Shown piece after piece: positions 43,890 to 54,400 of a stretch of 64,000 nt of DNA (the stretch's first letter is position 1; each line of letters opens with the position of its first letter). The position numbers and the translations under genes are program-made. Below the pieces are notes generated by a model. The model was not told the origin of the DNA. It made no database searches and was given only the letters and a program-made list of their open reading frames with translations. Origin of the DNA: GCA-016699835 sp964543905 (GTDB lineage: Bacteria > Planctomycetota > Phycisphaerae > Phycisphaerales > UBA1924); contig CAZIZO010000003.1 of the NCBI GenBank assembly GCA_964543905.1, positions 344,792-408,791 on the forward strand, read 5' to 3'.

Positions 43890-45224
43890 ATGAACCCCCT
43901 CGATCTTCTCTACATCCCGCTCGCCGCCGTCACGGCCCCCGCGTGGGGGTTCAAGAAGCGCGAAGGGTGGCCCGAGCGGTTTGGGAAGATCCACCGTTTG
44001 CCCGCGCCCGCGGCGGGGACGCGCGGGCGGGTGCTGTTGCATGCCGTGTCGGTGGGGGAGGTCGCGGCGTGCCGCGAGTTGGTGCCCCTGCTCTCGTGTG
44101 AGGCCGACGTTGTGGTGAGCGTGACGACCGACACGGGCCTCCGGCGGGCGAAGGAGTTGTACGGCAAAATGGATCGCGTGCACGTCGTGCGCTACCCGCT
44201 GGATTTCTCGTGGGCCGTCGAGCGGTTCCTCGATGCGGTGCGGCCGGATGTCGTCGCGCTCGTTGAACTGGAAGTCTGGCCCAACTTTGTGGCGGCGTGC
44301 GTGGAGCGGGGCGTGCCGATCGGCGTCGTCAATGGGCGATTGAGCGCGAGGTCCTTCCGGGGGTATCGCAAGATCAAGGCGGCGATCGGGCCGACGTTCA
44401 AGAGGCTCACGTTCGCGGCGGTGCAGGACGCGGACTACGCGCACCGCTTCGAGGTGATGGGCGTACCCAAGGACCGCCTCACGATCACGGGGACGATGAA
44501 ATGGGACGCGGTGAAGTTGAAGGACCACCTCGAGCCGAGCGCCGAGGCGATCCAACTGGCGGAGGAGTTGGGGATCGATCGGTCCAGGCCGCTGATTGTC
44601 GCCGGGAGCACGGCGGAGGATGAAGAGGCGCTCCTGCACGCGGCGACGCCGCCGGGCGTGCAGTTGCTCTGCGCCCCCCGCAAGCCCGAGCACTTCGACG
44701 AAGCCGCGGCGGCGATGCCCGGGTGCGTGCGACTCTCGAAGGTGAGGGAAGGGGCGGAGGCGGGCGCTGGGGCGGCGCGTGCCCATCTATGTATTGAGGG
44801 GTCCGGCGCGGGAGGACGGTTCCTGGTGGACACGATCGGGGACTTGTCGAAGGCGTATCAACTCGCGAGTGTGGTGGTGATGGGGCGCTCATTTGGGTCT
44901 TTGTACGGGTCCGACCCGATCGAGCCCATTGCGTTGGGTAAGGCAACGCTGATTGGACCTAGGTTTGGCGACTTCGAGATGTCCGTGCGGGCGTTGGAGG
45001 CTGGAAAAGGTGTCGGAATCACAACAAGGGAAAACCTTGGATTCGACCTCGCGACATTCGTGGCCGAGCCAGACAAGGCCAGGGAGTTGGCGGAGCGTGG
45101 GCGGCGAGTGATTCTGGCCCACCAAGGGGCGAGCCGAAAGCACGCCGAGTTGCTGCTGTCTTTACTTCCGAGCGAACCGATCGGCGACCGGACGCGAAAA
45201 GTCTCGGACCAAAGTTTGGCCTAG
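43890..45224 (+). CDS. waaA: Kdo transferase (3-deoxy-D-manno-octulosonic-acid transferase)
   Basis: A 444-aa GT30 enzyme that adds Kdo to lipid A precursor at the inner membrane. N-terminal hydrophobic stretch LLYIPLAAVTAPAWG; then GRVLLHAVSVGEVAA (the HAxSxGE hallmark), SVTTDTGLRRAKELY, VVALVELEVWPNF with the acidic active-site motif, LIVAGSTAEDEEA and VMGRSFGSLYGSDPIEPIALG (GGQNPLEPxxxG-like). The start is the ATG at 43890, although the frame is open far upstream through the tRNA. Supports a Kdo-bearing outer membrane. Confidence 0.93.
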   Translation: MNPLDLLYIPLAAVTAPAWGFKKREGWPERFGKIHRLPAPAAGTRGRVLLHAVSVGEVAACRELVPLLSCEADVVVSVTTDTGLRRAKELYGKMDRVHVVRYPLDFSWAVERFLDAVRPDVVALVELEVWPNFVAACVERGVPIGVVNGRLSARSFRGYRKIKAAIGPTFKRLTFAAVQDADYAHRFEVMGVPKDRLTITGTMKWDAVKLKDHLEPSAEAIQLAEELGIDRSRPLIVAGSTAEDEEALLHAATPPGVQLLCAPRKPEHFDEAAAAMPGCVRLSKVREGAEAGAGAARAHLCIEGSGAGGRFLVDTIGDLSKAYQLASVVVMGRSFGSLYGSDPIEPIALGKATLIGPRFGDFEMSVRALEAGKGVGITTRENLGFDLATFVAEPDKARELAERGRRVILAHQGASRKHAELLLSLLPSEPIGDRTRKVSDQSLA

Positions 45225-45403
45225 ACGCGCCCAAAGTGCGCGAAGGGGGCTAGTCTTTGGGGAGCGGGGTCGCTTCGGGAGAAGCGCCCTCACGCAAGGC
45301 GAACGGGTTGGGTTGACCATCGCGTGGACTTGTGCTGAGTGCGACTTTCGGAGATGATGCCGCCCGGATGCGACGGGGTCGGTGGGCAAGGCCGCCCGCG
45401 GAC

Positions 45404-45495
45404 CCTCGCGAGAGCGCCGCGAGCCGCGAGGCTTGGGCGCTGCACGTAGCCGACGAACGAGGAATGACGGCGTAACTCGCCGCGAAAGCGGCGAG
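45404..45495 (+). promoter_or_regulatory. Structured 5' leader of the giant subtilase
   Basis: Two interleaved helices: CCTCGCG (45404-45410) with CGCGAGG (45425-45431), and AGCGCC (45413-45418) with GGCGCT (45436-45441), the layout of an H-type pseudoknot. A perfect GAAA-tetraloop hairpin CTCGCCGC-GAAA-GCGGCGAG follows (45476-45495), ending 16 nt before the start codon. I recognise no known riboswitch class; GC-rich chance pairing is possible. Confidence 0.35.
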
Positions 45496-45511
45496 GTTTG
45501 GAGTATCGACG

Positions 45512-48500
45512 ATGACGACTTCCCGCTCTGCCCAAGGCCTTGGATCGAACACCACGTCGCGATCCAAGGTGCCGGGCGTCCAGGGCACCAAGCCCGCCCG
45601 TGCCCTTCGCTCCGACGCCTTGGAGCGTCTGGAAGAGCGAGCGATGCTCAACGCCGACTTGGGCGTGGGCGGAGCATGGGTCGAGTGGGGCAATCAGCGC
45701 GTCGCGGCCCAGGCAGGCTCGTACATCCTGACGTTCAACGACTACATGGGAAATGAGCGGGCCGAGTTGCTCGCCCGCGAGGCGGCCACGAGGCTGGGGA
45801 TTCGGGCCGACAGCGTGACGAGCCTGGGGCGCGGCGGCTGGGCGCAGATCCAGACCCGTGACGCGGTGACGCTGGATTCGGCGTCTCGACTGCGGGGCGA
45901 GATGCCCTCGCTCCTGGGCTTTGAGCCCGATCGGTTGTTCCAGTCCACGGCGATCCCGAACGACGCGCGATTCGGTGAGCAGTGGAGCCTGCGGAACACG
46001 GGGCAGTTCGTGCCGGGGTCGGGCTTGGGGCTGGCCGGCGCCGACGTGCACGCCGAGGGCGCGTGGAACATCACCACCGGATCGCGCGACGTGGTCGTCG
46101 CGGTTATCGACACGGGCATCGACCTCACGCACCCGGACCTCATCCCGAACCTCTGGCGCAACCCGGGCGAGATCCCGGGCGACGGCCTGGACAACGACGG
46201 CAACGGGTTCGTCGATGACATCAACGGGTATGACTTCGGCGAGTCCGACGGCAGCCCGCAGGACAGCCCCGACGTGGGCGGGCACGGCACGCTCGTCGCC
46301 AGCGTCATTGGCGCCGCGGGCAACGACGGCGTCGGCATCACGGGCGTCGCCTGGGGCGTGTCGCTCATGGGGCTCAAGATCGCCAACCAGTTCGGCGGGC
46401 TCTCCACCGCCGCGATCATCGGCGCGCACGACTACGCCACGATGATGCGTCAGCGCGGGATCAACATCGTCGCGAGCAACAACAGTTACCGCGCCCTCGC
46501 ACCCGACTTCTTCGGCGATCCGAACAACGTCTTCGACGCCGAGCGTGTCGCGATCGAGCGATTCATCAACTCGGGCGGCACGTTCGTCGCCGCCGCCGGG
46601 AACGACGGGCTCGACAACGATCAGCCCGTCCGTGCGTTCCCGGCCTCCTTCAGCATCCCGGGGGTCATCTCCGTCGCCGCGACGACCAACACCGACACCC
46701 TCGCCGGGTTCAGCAACTACGGCGCCGAGACGGTCGAACTGGCGGCCCCGGGCGTCAACCTGCTCATGGCTCGCGCGGGCGGCGGGTACACCATCGCGAG
46801 CGGCACGTCCTTCGCTTCACCCATGGTCGCGGGCGCGGTCGCGCTCCTGAAGACGCTCAAGCCCAACGCGTCCGCCGTCGAGATCCGCGAGGCCCTCGTC
46901 AACAGCGTCGATCCGCTGCCCTCGCTCGTCGGCAAGGTCCGCTCGGGCGGTCGCCTCAATATCGAACGGGCCCTGCAGATCATCGGCACGTCGGGCCCCG
47001 TTGTGCGCGGGCTCGAGCCCGGACCCATCTTCGGGCAACTCCAGCCCGGGACGACGACCGCCGTCAGCGAGATCGCGCTCACCTTCAATAAGGACATCGA
47101 CGCCTCCCAACTCTCCACGATGGGCGTTTCGATCGTCGGTGCCGGCGTGGACGGGGTCTTCGGCGGGACGGACGTCAACGTGCCCGTCTCGGGCGTCACG
47201 CGCGACGCCACCAACCCGCGACGCGTCGTCCTCACCCTCTCCCTCGGGGGCTTCGCCCAGTCGAGACTCCCCATCGACTCGTATCGAATCACCCTCCAGC
47301 CCAGCGCCTTCCGCGACACCAACGGCAACTTCCTCAACGGCAACGATCTTGCCGGCACGCCCGGGGTCTATGACTTCCGAGTCGTCGGCACCACGGGCGA
47401 GAACGAGCCGAACGACACCCTCGCCGTCGCCACGCCCATCAACGCGTCGGTCAGCGGGGGGGTCCGCATCAGCGGGCAAACGCTGGGGAACGGGACCTTC
47501 GGCGCGCTCGACGTCGACCTCTATCGCCTCAACCTCACCGCGCCGGGCCAGATCTCGGCCGAGGTCATCGCCCGACGCCGTCCGGGCGGTTCGTCGCTCG
47601 ACTCGTACCTCCGTCTCTTCAATGCACTGGGCCAGGAACTCGTCTCGAACGATCAGTTCGCGGGTTTCGACGCGGGCGTGGACTTCTTCGTCAACACGCC
47701 CGGCACGTACTACCTCGGCGTCTCGGGGTTCGGAAACAGCAACTACAACCCCGTCGTCGGCGGGAGCGGCACCGCCCAGTCCCTGGGCGTCTACGACCTC
47801 AGCGTGACCGTCACGCTCTCGTCCGACGAGGTCGTCACCGTCGATTCCGCGACCGACACGGGACTGCCCCGCCGCATCCCCGTTGCTCCGGGGCAGACGC
47901 AAGGCACCACGACCTCCTCGATCTCCGTCTCGGATAGCCGAGAGATCCTCGATGTCAACGTGCGCATCAACCTCACCCATACCTTCCCGGGCGATCTCCA
48001 GATCAGCCTCATCGGCCCCAACGGCGTCGAGATCATCCTCGCCAATCGTCGCGGCAGCGACGGCGGCGGCTCGCCCACGCCCGGCTACGTCAACACCGTC
48101 TTCGACGACGAAGCCTCCGTCGCGATCGCGCTTGGTTCCGCGCCCTTCACCGGTTCGTACCTTCCCGAGGTCAATCCGGGCTTCGGCGGGCTGGGCGCCT
48201 TCGATGGGCTCAACGGCAACGGCCTCTGGACCCTCCGCATCGTCGACGCCTCCGCTCTCAACAGCGGCACCCTGATCAGTTGGAACCTCGATTTCACCTT
48301 CCGCAACAACATCTTCGGCCCGCTCGAAGCCAACGACACCTTCGCCACCGCCAAGGTCCTCAACACGATCACCGGCAGCGGGAGCGCGACCCGCGAAGCC
48401 TTCATCGGCGACGGCGGGTTCGGCGGGCGAGATCGCGACCTCTTCCGCTTCACCGCGGATGCCGGCTCCAGCCTCCAGGCCATCGTCGACCAGACCACGA

Positions 48501-51172
48501 CCCTCAACTCCGCCCTCCGTCTCTTCGATGCCACCGGACGCGAGTTGCTCGTCTCCAATCTCCTCGGCACCAACGAGAGCCGCATCGACGGGTTCATCAT
48601 CCCCACCGCGGGCACCTATTACCTCGGCGTCTCCGAATCCGCCAACTTCGCGTACAACGCCACCCAGGCCGGCAGCGGCGTCGCCTCCGCGACCACCGGA
48701 TCCTACCGCCTCCAGGTCAACGTCACGCCCGGCGTCAGCGATCCGGGCACCATCCTCGCCGGCACCTCCATGTCCGTCGGGATCAATCCCTTCGCCTCCT
48801 TCGGCACGCCGAACTCCAGCGGCACCAACGTGGGCATCTCCCTCAACGGTCGCGAGTTCCTCCTTGGTTCGGGCACCAACCCACCCCAGACCTTCTTCGG
48901 CGCCGCCGCTTCCGGCGACACCTTCCTCAACACGGGCCTTGGCGCCACCAACGACGTCTCCTTCGCCCTCACCTCCCGCAGCGATACCTTCAATCGCACG
49001 ATCACCGCCAAGGGAACCTACAAGAACCTCCGCATCCAGCGCGAGTTCTCCTTCGGGGTCGGCGATAACTTTATCGCGATCGACGTCTTCCTCACCAACA
49101 TCGGCACCTCCACCCTCACCGGTGTGTCGTGGATGGAAGGCTTCAACCCCAACCCGGGACTCGGCTTCCCCGGTGAGAGCACCGTGAACACGTCCAACGA
49201 CGTCAACGGTTCCTTCGTCCGCGCCACGTACACCAACCTCACGTTCCCGCAAGGTCTCACGATCGCCCTCGGCGCTCCTGCGGGCGACAACCGCGTGATC
49301 GCGTCCGTCGTCGGCTCCACCACGACGTTGCGCGATCCGTCGCAGATCCTCGATGCCGGCTCGATCGACCCCGACGGCGCCAACTCCAACGGGCAGATCG
49401 CCCTCGCGTACAACGTCGGCACCATCGCGCCCAACGCCACCACGCGTCTGCGCTACTTCGTCTACGTCGGCACCTCCACGTCCGCGACCCAGGCCTTGCA
49501 GACTGCCGTCAATAACGGGACCGGTACGGGACACTTGACCGCGACGGTCTCGGGCAGCGGATCATCCACGGTGATTTCCAGCAACGCCCCCGCGCTCGAG
49601 ACGCTCCAGACCGGTTCCGGCCCTGCCGCGAGCGTGCCCCAACTGCCCTACCGCGTGTACTACCCCGAAGGCTTCTTCGGCGACAACATCTACACCTTCG
49701 TCCCGATCAGCAACCCGAACGATCAGCCCGCGCGCGTCTTCGTGATCGCCCGCTACGAGTTGGGCGATCGCGACCAACTTGTCCAGGAACTGAGCATCCC
49801 CGCCAACAGCCGCAGCGGCATCACGGTCAAGACGCCCGACATTCTGCCGCTCGCCGGACGTGCGAACGCCCCCTTCGCACTCGAGATCCGGTCGGATCGT
49901 CCGGTCGGCGCCACCTTCAGCCACTATGACCTCTCGCAGACCCCAGGTCGCAAGGCGTTGGGCGAGGCCTTCACCTCTCGCGTTGGCCGCCAATGGAGTT
50001 TCGGCGAGGTCGTCAAGCAGCCGGGCGTCGCCGATTACCTTGTGTTCTTCAATGCCCAGACGGCCACGGGCAAGGTCACCTCGCTCTTCTATCCCAACAA
50101 CAGCGCCGGCCCCATGCAGGTCGACGTGAACGTCGCGGGCCTTCGCCGCGGGGGCTTTGCCGTCAATGACGCGACCTTGACCGCCGACTACACCCTCCGT
50201 GGCGCGTACACGCTGACGGCGGACTATGTCGTTCAGGTCGCGATCACGGCCCCGGGGAATCAGGTCATCCCCGCCGGGACGACGCTCTCCGCGGGCACCA
50301 CCCTCGCCACCGGAACCTTCATCCCGATCGGGAATCTCCTTCTCCCCGGTGTCTTCGGCGTGGCGATGTCCTCGACCACCGACATCGTCGCCTCGCTGTC
50401 GCACTACGACCGCAACGCGAACGTGGCCGAGGGCGCCGTCGCCAACGACGGGCTCGGGACCACCGCCGGGGCGACGCCCGAAGGTCAGTACGGCATCAAC
50501 GGGCAGGCCGAGCAGATCGCCGTCCTCAACGCCAACACCGCCCCCGCGACGGTCACCTTCTCGTTCGTGTTCGCCAACGGCAGTTCGGTGCGCCAGGCGA
50601 TCACCGTCCCCGCGGGAAGTTATGGACGCCTCGACGTTTCGACGATTCCAAACTTCCCGGCCAATCAGGCGTACGGCATCGCGTATTCCTCGACCCAGCC
50701 CGTCGCCGTCAACGTCAACACGTTCGCCTATGGGGATCTGGTGGGCGGGAACTTCGCATCGCAGGCGTTCACGCTCTGGAACTTCGCCGAGGGCTTCCGA
50801 CCCGCCGACAACGGCGGTCACCCGGGTGTCCTCGATCTCCTCCGGGTCTACAACCCCTCGACCACCGACACCACCATCGAGATCACCCTCTCTTATGATG
50901 GCGTCCCGGGCTCCGAGACCTTCCGCCGCGTCGTTCCGGCGCGTCGCGTGGCCGAGTTTGACCTCAATCGCGACTTCGTCTCGCTCTCGCGGCGACTGAC
51001 CGACTCCTTCTACACCACCACGGTCAAGGGCGCCAGCCCGGTCGTGGCCTATATGGATCACTTCGATCAGTTCACGCCCGACGCGCTCGGCTCGTTCGGC
51101 GCCTTCGGTACCCTCGGGACGCCGCTGGGCATCTTCACGCCCATCCTCCCGGATTCGGGCATCGGCGGCTGA
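45512..51172 (+). CDS. Giant secreted subtilisin-like (S8) serine protease with PPC and P domains
   Basis: 1,886 aa. The N-terminus carries a planctomycete extracellular signature (RSDALERLEERAMLNADLG, about 33-50) in place of a classic signal peptide. Propeptide to about 130, then the S8 domain: Asp in AVIDTGIDLTHPDL (about 201), His in GGHGTLVASVIG (about 258), Ser in GTSFASPMVAGAVALL (about 432), with oxyanion Asn in AAAGNDG. Then a beta domain (500-625), a first pre-peptidase PPC domain (630-770), a proprotein-convertase P domain (about 800-930) and a second PPC (940-1075). The last 800 residues are beta-rich with no family I know. GGAG before the ATG at 45512. All catalytic residues are present, so it should be active on extracellular protein. 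Confidence 0.92.
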   Translation: MTTSRSAQGLGSNTTSRSKVPGVQGTKPARALRSDALERLEERAMLNADLGVGGAWVEWGNQRVAAQAGSYILTFNDYMGNERAELLAREAATRLGIRADSVTSLGRGGWAQIQTRDAVTLDSASRLRGEMPSLLGFEPDRLFQSTAIPNDARFGEQWSLRNTGQFVPGSGLGLAGADVHAEGAWNITTGSRDVVVAVIDTGIDLTHPDLIPNLWRNPGEIPGDGLDNDGNGFVDDINGYDFGESDGSPQDSPDVGGHGTLVASVIGAAGNDGVGITGVAWGVSLMGLKIANQFGGLSTAAIIGAHDYATMMRQRGINIVASNNSYRALAPDFFGDPNNVFDAERVAIERFINSGGTFVAAAGNDGLDNDQPVRAFPASFSIPGVISVAATTNTDTLAGFSNYGAETVELAAPGVNLLMARAGGGYTIASGTSFASPMVAGAVALLKTLKPNASAVEIREALVNSVDPLPSLVGKVRSGGRLNIERALQIIGTSGPVVRGLEPGPIFGQLQPGTTTAVSEIALTFNKDIDASQLSTMGVSIVGAGVDGVFGGTDVNVPVSGVTRDATNPRRVVLTLSLGGFAQSRLPIDSYRITLQPSAFRDTNGNFLNGNDLAGTPGVYDFRVVGTTGENEPNDTLAVATPINASVSGGVRISGQTLGNGTFGALDVDLYRLNLTAPGQISAEVIARRRPGGSSLDSYLRLFNALGQELVSNDQFAGFDAGVDFFVNTPGTYYLGVSGFGNSNYNPVVGGSGTAQSLGVYDLSVTVTLSSDEVVTVDSATDTGLPRRIPVAPGQTQGTTTSSISVSDSREILDVNVRINLTHTFPGDLQISLIGPNGVEIILANRRGSDGGGSPTPGYVNTVFDDEASVAIALGSAPFTGSYLPEVNPGFGGLGAFDGLNGNGLWTLRIVDASALNSGTLISWNLDFTFRNNIFGPLEANDTFATAKVLNTITGSGSATREAFIGDGGFGGRDRDLFRFTADAGSSLQAIVDQTTTLNSALRLFDATGRELLVSNLLGTNESRIDGFIIPTAGTYYLGVSESANFAYNATQAGSGVASATTGSYRLQVNVTPGVSDPGTILAGTSMSVGINPFASFGTPNSSGTNVGISLNGREFLLGSGTNPPQTFFGAAASGDTFLNTGLGATNDVSFALTSRSDTFNRTITAKGTYKNLRIQREFSFGVGDNFIAIDVFLTNIGTSTLTGVSWMEGFNPNPGLGFPGESTVNTSNDVNGSFVRATYTNLTFPQGLTIALGAPAGDNRVIASVVGSTTTLRDPSQILDAGSIDPDGANSNGQIALAYNVGTIAPNATTRLRYFVYVGTSTSATQALQTAVNNGTGTGHLTATVSGSGSSTVISSNAPALETLQTGSGPAASVPQLPYRVYYPEGFFGDNIYTFVPISNPNDQPARVFVIARYELGDRDQLVQELSIPANSRSGITVKTPDILPLAGRANAPFALEIRSDRPVGATFSHYDLSQTPGRKALGEAFTSRVGRQWSFGEVVKQPGVADYLVFFNAQTATGKVTSLFYPNNSAGPMQVDVNVAGLRRGGFAVNDATLTADYTLRGAYTLTADYVVQVAITAPGNQVIPAGTTLSAGTTLATGTFIPIGNLLLPGVFGVAMSSTTDIVASLSHYDRNANVAEGAVANDGLGTTAGATPEGQYGINGQAEQIAVLNANTAPATVTFSFVFANGSSVRQAITVPAGSYGRLDVSTIPNFPANQAYGIAYSSTQPVAVNVNTFAYGDLVGGNFASQAFTLWNFAEGFRPADNGGHPGVLDLLRVYNPSTTDTTIEITLSYDGVPGSETFRRVVPARRVAEFDLNRDFVSLSRRLTDSFYTTTVKGASPVVAYMDHFDQFTPDALGSFGAFGTLGTPLGIFTPILPDSGIGG

Positions 51173-51193
51173 GTCACCCCGTTCGTCGTTCTC

Positions 51194-51220
51194 AGGGCCG
51201 GAGCATGCTCCGGCCCTTTT
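51194..51220 (+). terminator. Terminator of the subtilase gene
   Basis: A perfect palindrome GGGCCGGAGC-AT-GCTCCGGCCC followed by TTTTCATT, 22 nt after the stop codon. Confidence 0.85.
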
Positions 51221-51327
51221 CATTGGGTGCTTTCCAAGAGAAACCGCGCGGACTTCTGTCCCGAACCACTTGGGACGCATAAAATCGCCGCTTTCGACCG
51301 GGGCGTCTTGCGGACGCGCTCGGCGCG

Positions 51328-51400
51328 GAGGGCGTAGCTCAGTTGGTAGAGCAGCGGCCTTTTAAGCCGTAGGTCCAGGGTTCGAGTCCCTGCGCCCTCA
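51328..51400 (+). tRNA. tRNA-Lys (TTT anticodon)
   Basis: Acceptor GAGGGCG / CGCCCTC, D arm GCTC...GAGC, anticodon stem GCGGC/GCCGT around loop CTTTTAA, T arm CAGGG-TTCGAGT-CCCTG, discriminator A. CCA is not encoded. The next gene's most upstream ATG is only 3 nt beyond its end. Confidence 0.95.
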
Positions 51401-51403
51401 TTC

Positions 51404-54400
51404 ATGGTTGGTCCGCGGGCGAGCGCCGCGGCAATGGACGGCCGGCGACGGGACGCGAGAGTCGTCCACGCCGACTTCGGAAGGATCCTTGAGTTGACGA
51501 CGGTTCTTCACGCCCTCTGGTCCGACGCGGCCCTGCACCTGTGGGCCGAGAGCGCCGAGGCTTGGCTGGCCCGCTCGGCCTCACGCCGCCCGGTCGATCC
51601 GTCCGCAGGCCGAGATTCGCCCGAAGCCCATCCCTTCGCGGTGGACGCGTCGTCGCTGATCGCCTCGCTGGCGGTGAGGGACTTGCCCCCTTCCAGTCGC
51701 GTCGTGCGTATCCCCGCGGTGGACGACGTGCCCTTGCCCAGCCTTCGTCTCGCCCTCGCGGTGGGACAGACGCTGGACCTGCACGCGGGAGCGGCCAAGG
51801 CCGTCGGGTTCACGGTTCCGACGCGGACCGTCCCGATCGACCGCGTGGTCGAGGTGCTCACGGCGCTCGCCGACGATGACGCGCTGCGGGCCTCGGACGT
51901 GGTGCTCGCCGATTCGGTCGAGTTCTTCGCCGAGGCGGCACGCCTTGTTCGATACCTGCTTGCCCAGCAGCGATTCGTGCCCGCGCTGCGCCAGCGCGCC
52001 ACGGGGGACGTGGACGGGGCCTGGATGCCCTGGGTAAGCGACGAGAGCAACGCCCAGCGTGTGTCCAAACTGGTCGCCGCGATGCCCCCTTCCGCCCGGT
52101 GTGCCGTGGATCGTTTCAACCACGAACCGTGGCCGATTGTGGAGGATTTTCTCGATTCGCTGACCGACTGCGTCTGCCGCCAGGCGCTCCAGGCGGAGAA
52201 CTTCTTTGAGTCCGTGGAGGATCGCGATCCGAGCGCCGACCCGCACGTCGCGTGGCTCCGCGGGCTCCTTGGGAAGTCCACCGAGATCAAAGCCGCCCCC
52301 TCGGCACGGCAAGAGATCCCGCGTCGCGTGCGCGGGTGGATCGGGCTGCTGGAAGATCGAGGCGCGGGCTCCTCCTGGCGGCTCCTCCTGCGGCTCAATG
52401 AGCCCGCCGAGGCCACGTGGCCCTCCGGCGCGAAGCCCGATGAGAGCGAACTGGAGTGGAACGTGACCTTCCATCTCCAGAGTGTGGACCGCCCGAGCCT
52501 CGTCCTCGAAGCCGCGGATTTGTGGCTTCTCGCGGGTGACGCCCTCACCGTGCAGGGCAAGCGCGTCGAAGGCCCGCAAGAGATCATCCTGAAGGAACTC
52601 GGGCGTGCCTCTCGCCTCTATCGCCGTCTTGAAGAAGCCCTGGAAGACTCGCAGCCCTCCCAACTCAGCCTGACCACCAAGCAGGCGTATGAGTTTCTCC
52701 GCGAGGTCCGCCCCATCCTGATGGAGCAGGGCTTCGCCGTGCAGGTGCCCGAATGGTGGGACTCGCCCATGGCTCGCCTGGGCGCTCGCCTGCGCGTGGA
52801 TTCGGGCGAGGCCGACGCCGCCGACGCGCAAGGACGCACCGCGACCTCCAGCGCCGCGGGCACCCAACTGGGTCTGGGCGCCCTCGTCAAATATCGCTGG
52901 GAGATCGCCGTCGGTGACACGTCCCTTACCCTGCACGAGTTCGAGCAACTTGCCGCGAAGCGCACGCCCCTCGTGCGCGTGAACGGGCGCTGGGTCGAGA
53001 TCCGTCCCGAGGACGTTCAAAGCGCGATCAAGTTCATCCGTGAGAATCCGGGCGGCGAGATGTCCGTCGGCGACGCCCTCCGCATGGCGTATGCCAGCGA
53101 CCTCAAGGAAACCGGCATCCCGGTCATCGGGCTCGAAGCCTCCGGCTGGCTTCAGGCGTTCCTCGCGTCCGAGGCCAACGCCCAGTCCCTCGCCGCCATC
53201 GATCCGCCCAAGTCGTTCCTCGGCACGCTCCGCCCGTACCAGACCCGCGGTGTCTCGTGGATGTCATTCATGGAGCGCCTGGGCTTTGGCCTCTGCCTCG
53301 CCGACGACATGGGGCTGGGCAAAACCATCCAACTCCTCGCGCTCATGGCCCACGAGCGCGAGCAGGCCGGCCAACCCGTGCCCTCACCCGGGCCCACGCT
53401 CCTCCTCGTTCCCATGTCCGTCGTTGGGAACTGGATCCACGAGACCCGACGCTTCTGCCCGAACCTCAAAGTTGTGGTTCATCACGGCACCGATCGCATG
53501 CTGGGCCAGACGCTCATCGACGCGGCCTCCAACGCCGACCTCGTCATCACCACCTACGCCCTCGCCCATCGTGATCGCGACACGCTCAACCAGGTCAACT
53601 GGTGGCGCATCGTGCTGGACGAAGCCCAATACATCAAGAACCCCGCCGCCAAGCAGACCCAGGCCGTCCGCTCCTTCAAGGGCGCACGCCGCGTCGCCCT
53701 CACCGGCACGCCCGTCGAAAATCGCCTCGCCGAACTCTGGTCCATCATGGACTTCTTGAACCCGACCTATCTCGGCACGGCCGGGGGCTTCCGCCAGCGC
53801 TTCGGCGTCGCGATCGAACGCTACCACGACAAGGCCCGCAGCGAGCAACTCCGCGGGCTGATTCGTCCGTTCGTCCTCCGCCGCCTCAAGACCGATCCCA
53901 CCGTCGTTGCCGACCTGCCTGAGAAGGTCGAGAGCCGCGAGTTCTGCCACCTCACCAGCGAGCAGGCCTCGCTCTACGAATCCTGCGTGCGGCGCATGCT
54001 CGCCGAAGTCGAAGAGGCCGAGGGCATCCAGCGCCGCGGCCTCGTGCTCTCCGCGCTCATCAAACTCAAGCAGATCTGCAACCATCCCGCCCAACTCCTC
54101 AAGGACCACGACAAGGACGTGGAGGATGCGCCCGACGACGACATGCCCAAGGGCGCCGTCGTGGTGCACCCGTCTCGCTCGGGCAAGTGCATCCGCCTCA
54201 TCGAGATGCTCGACGAGGTGCTCGCCGAGGGGGACAAGGCCCTCGTCTTCACCCAGTTCCGCCAGATGGGGCACATGCTCCAGGGCATGCTGCGCCACCA
54301 CCTCGGACGCGACGTCCTCTTCCTCCACGGCGGGACCACCCAGGCCCAACGCCAAAGCATCATCGAGACCTTCCAGAAAGAAGGTACCGCGCCCATCCTC

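Noticed and set aside
45361..45512. Cyclic-di-GMP (GEMM) riboswitch before the subtilase
   Set aside because: A GTAGCCGA-like piece and GGGCAA appear, but the conserved GCACAGGGCAAACC core and the CGCAAAGC segment are missing.
46817..49534. 905-aa minus-strand frame antisense to the subtilase
   Set aside because: Gly/Asp/Val-rich repeating pattern derived from antisense of beta-rich repeats, no domain seen.
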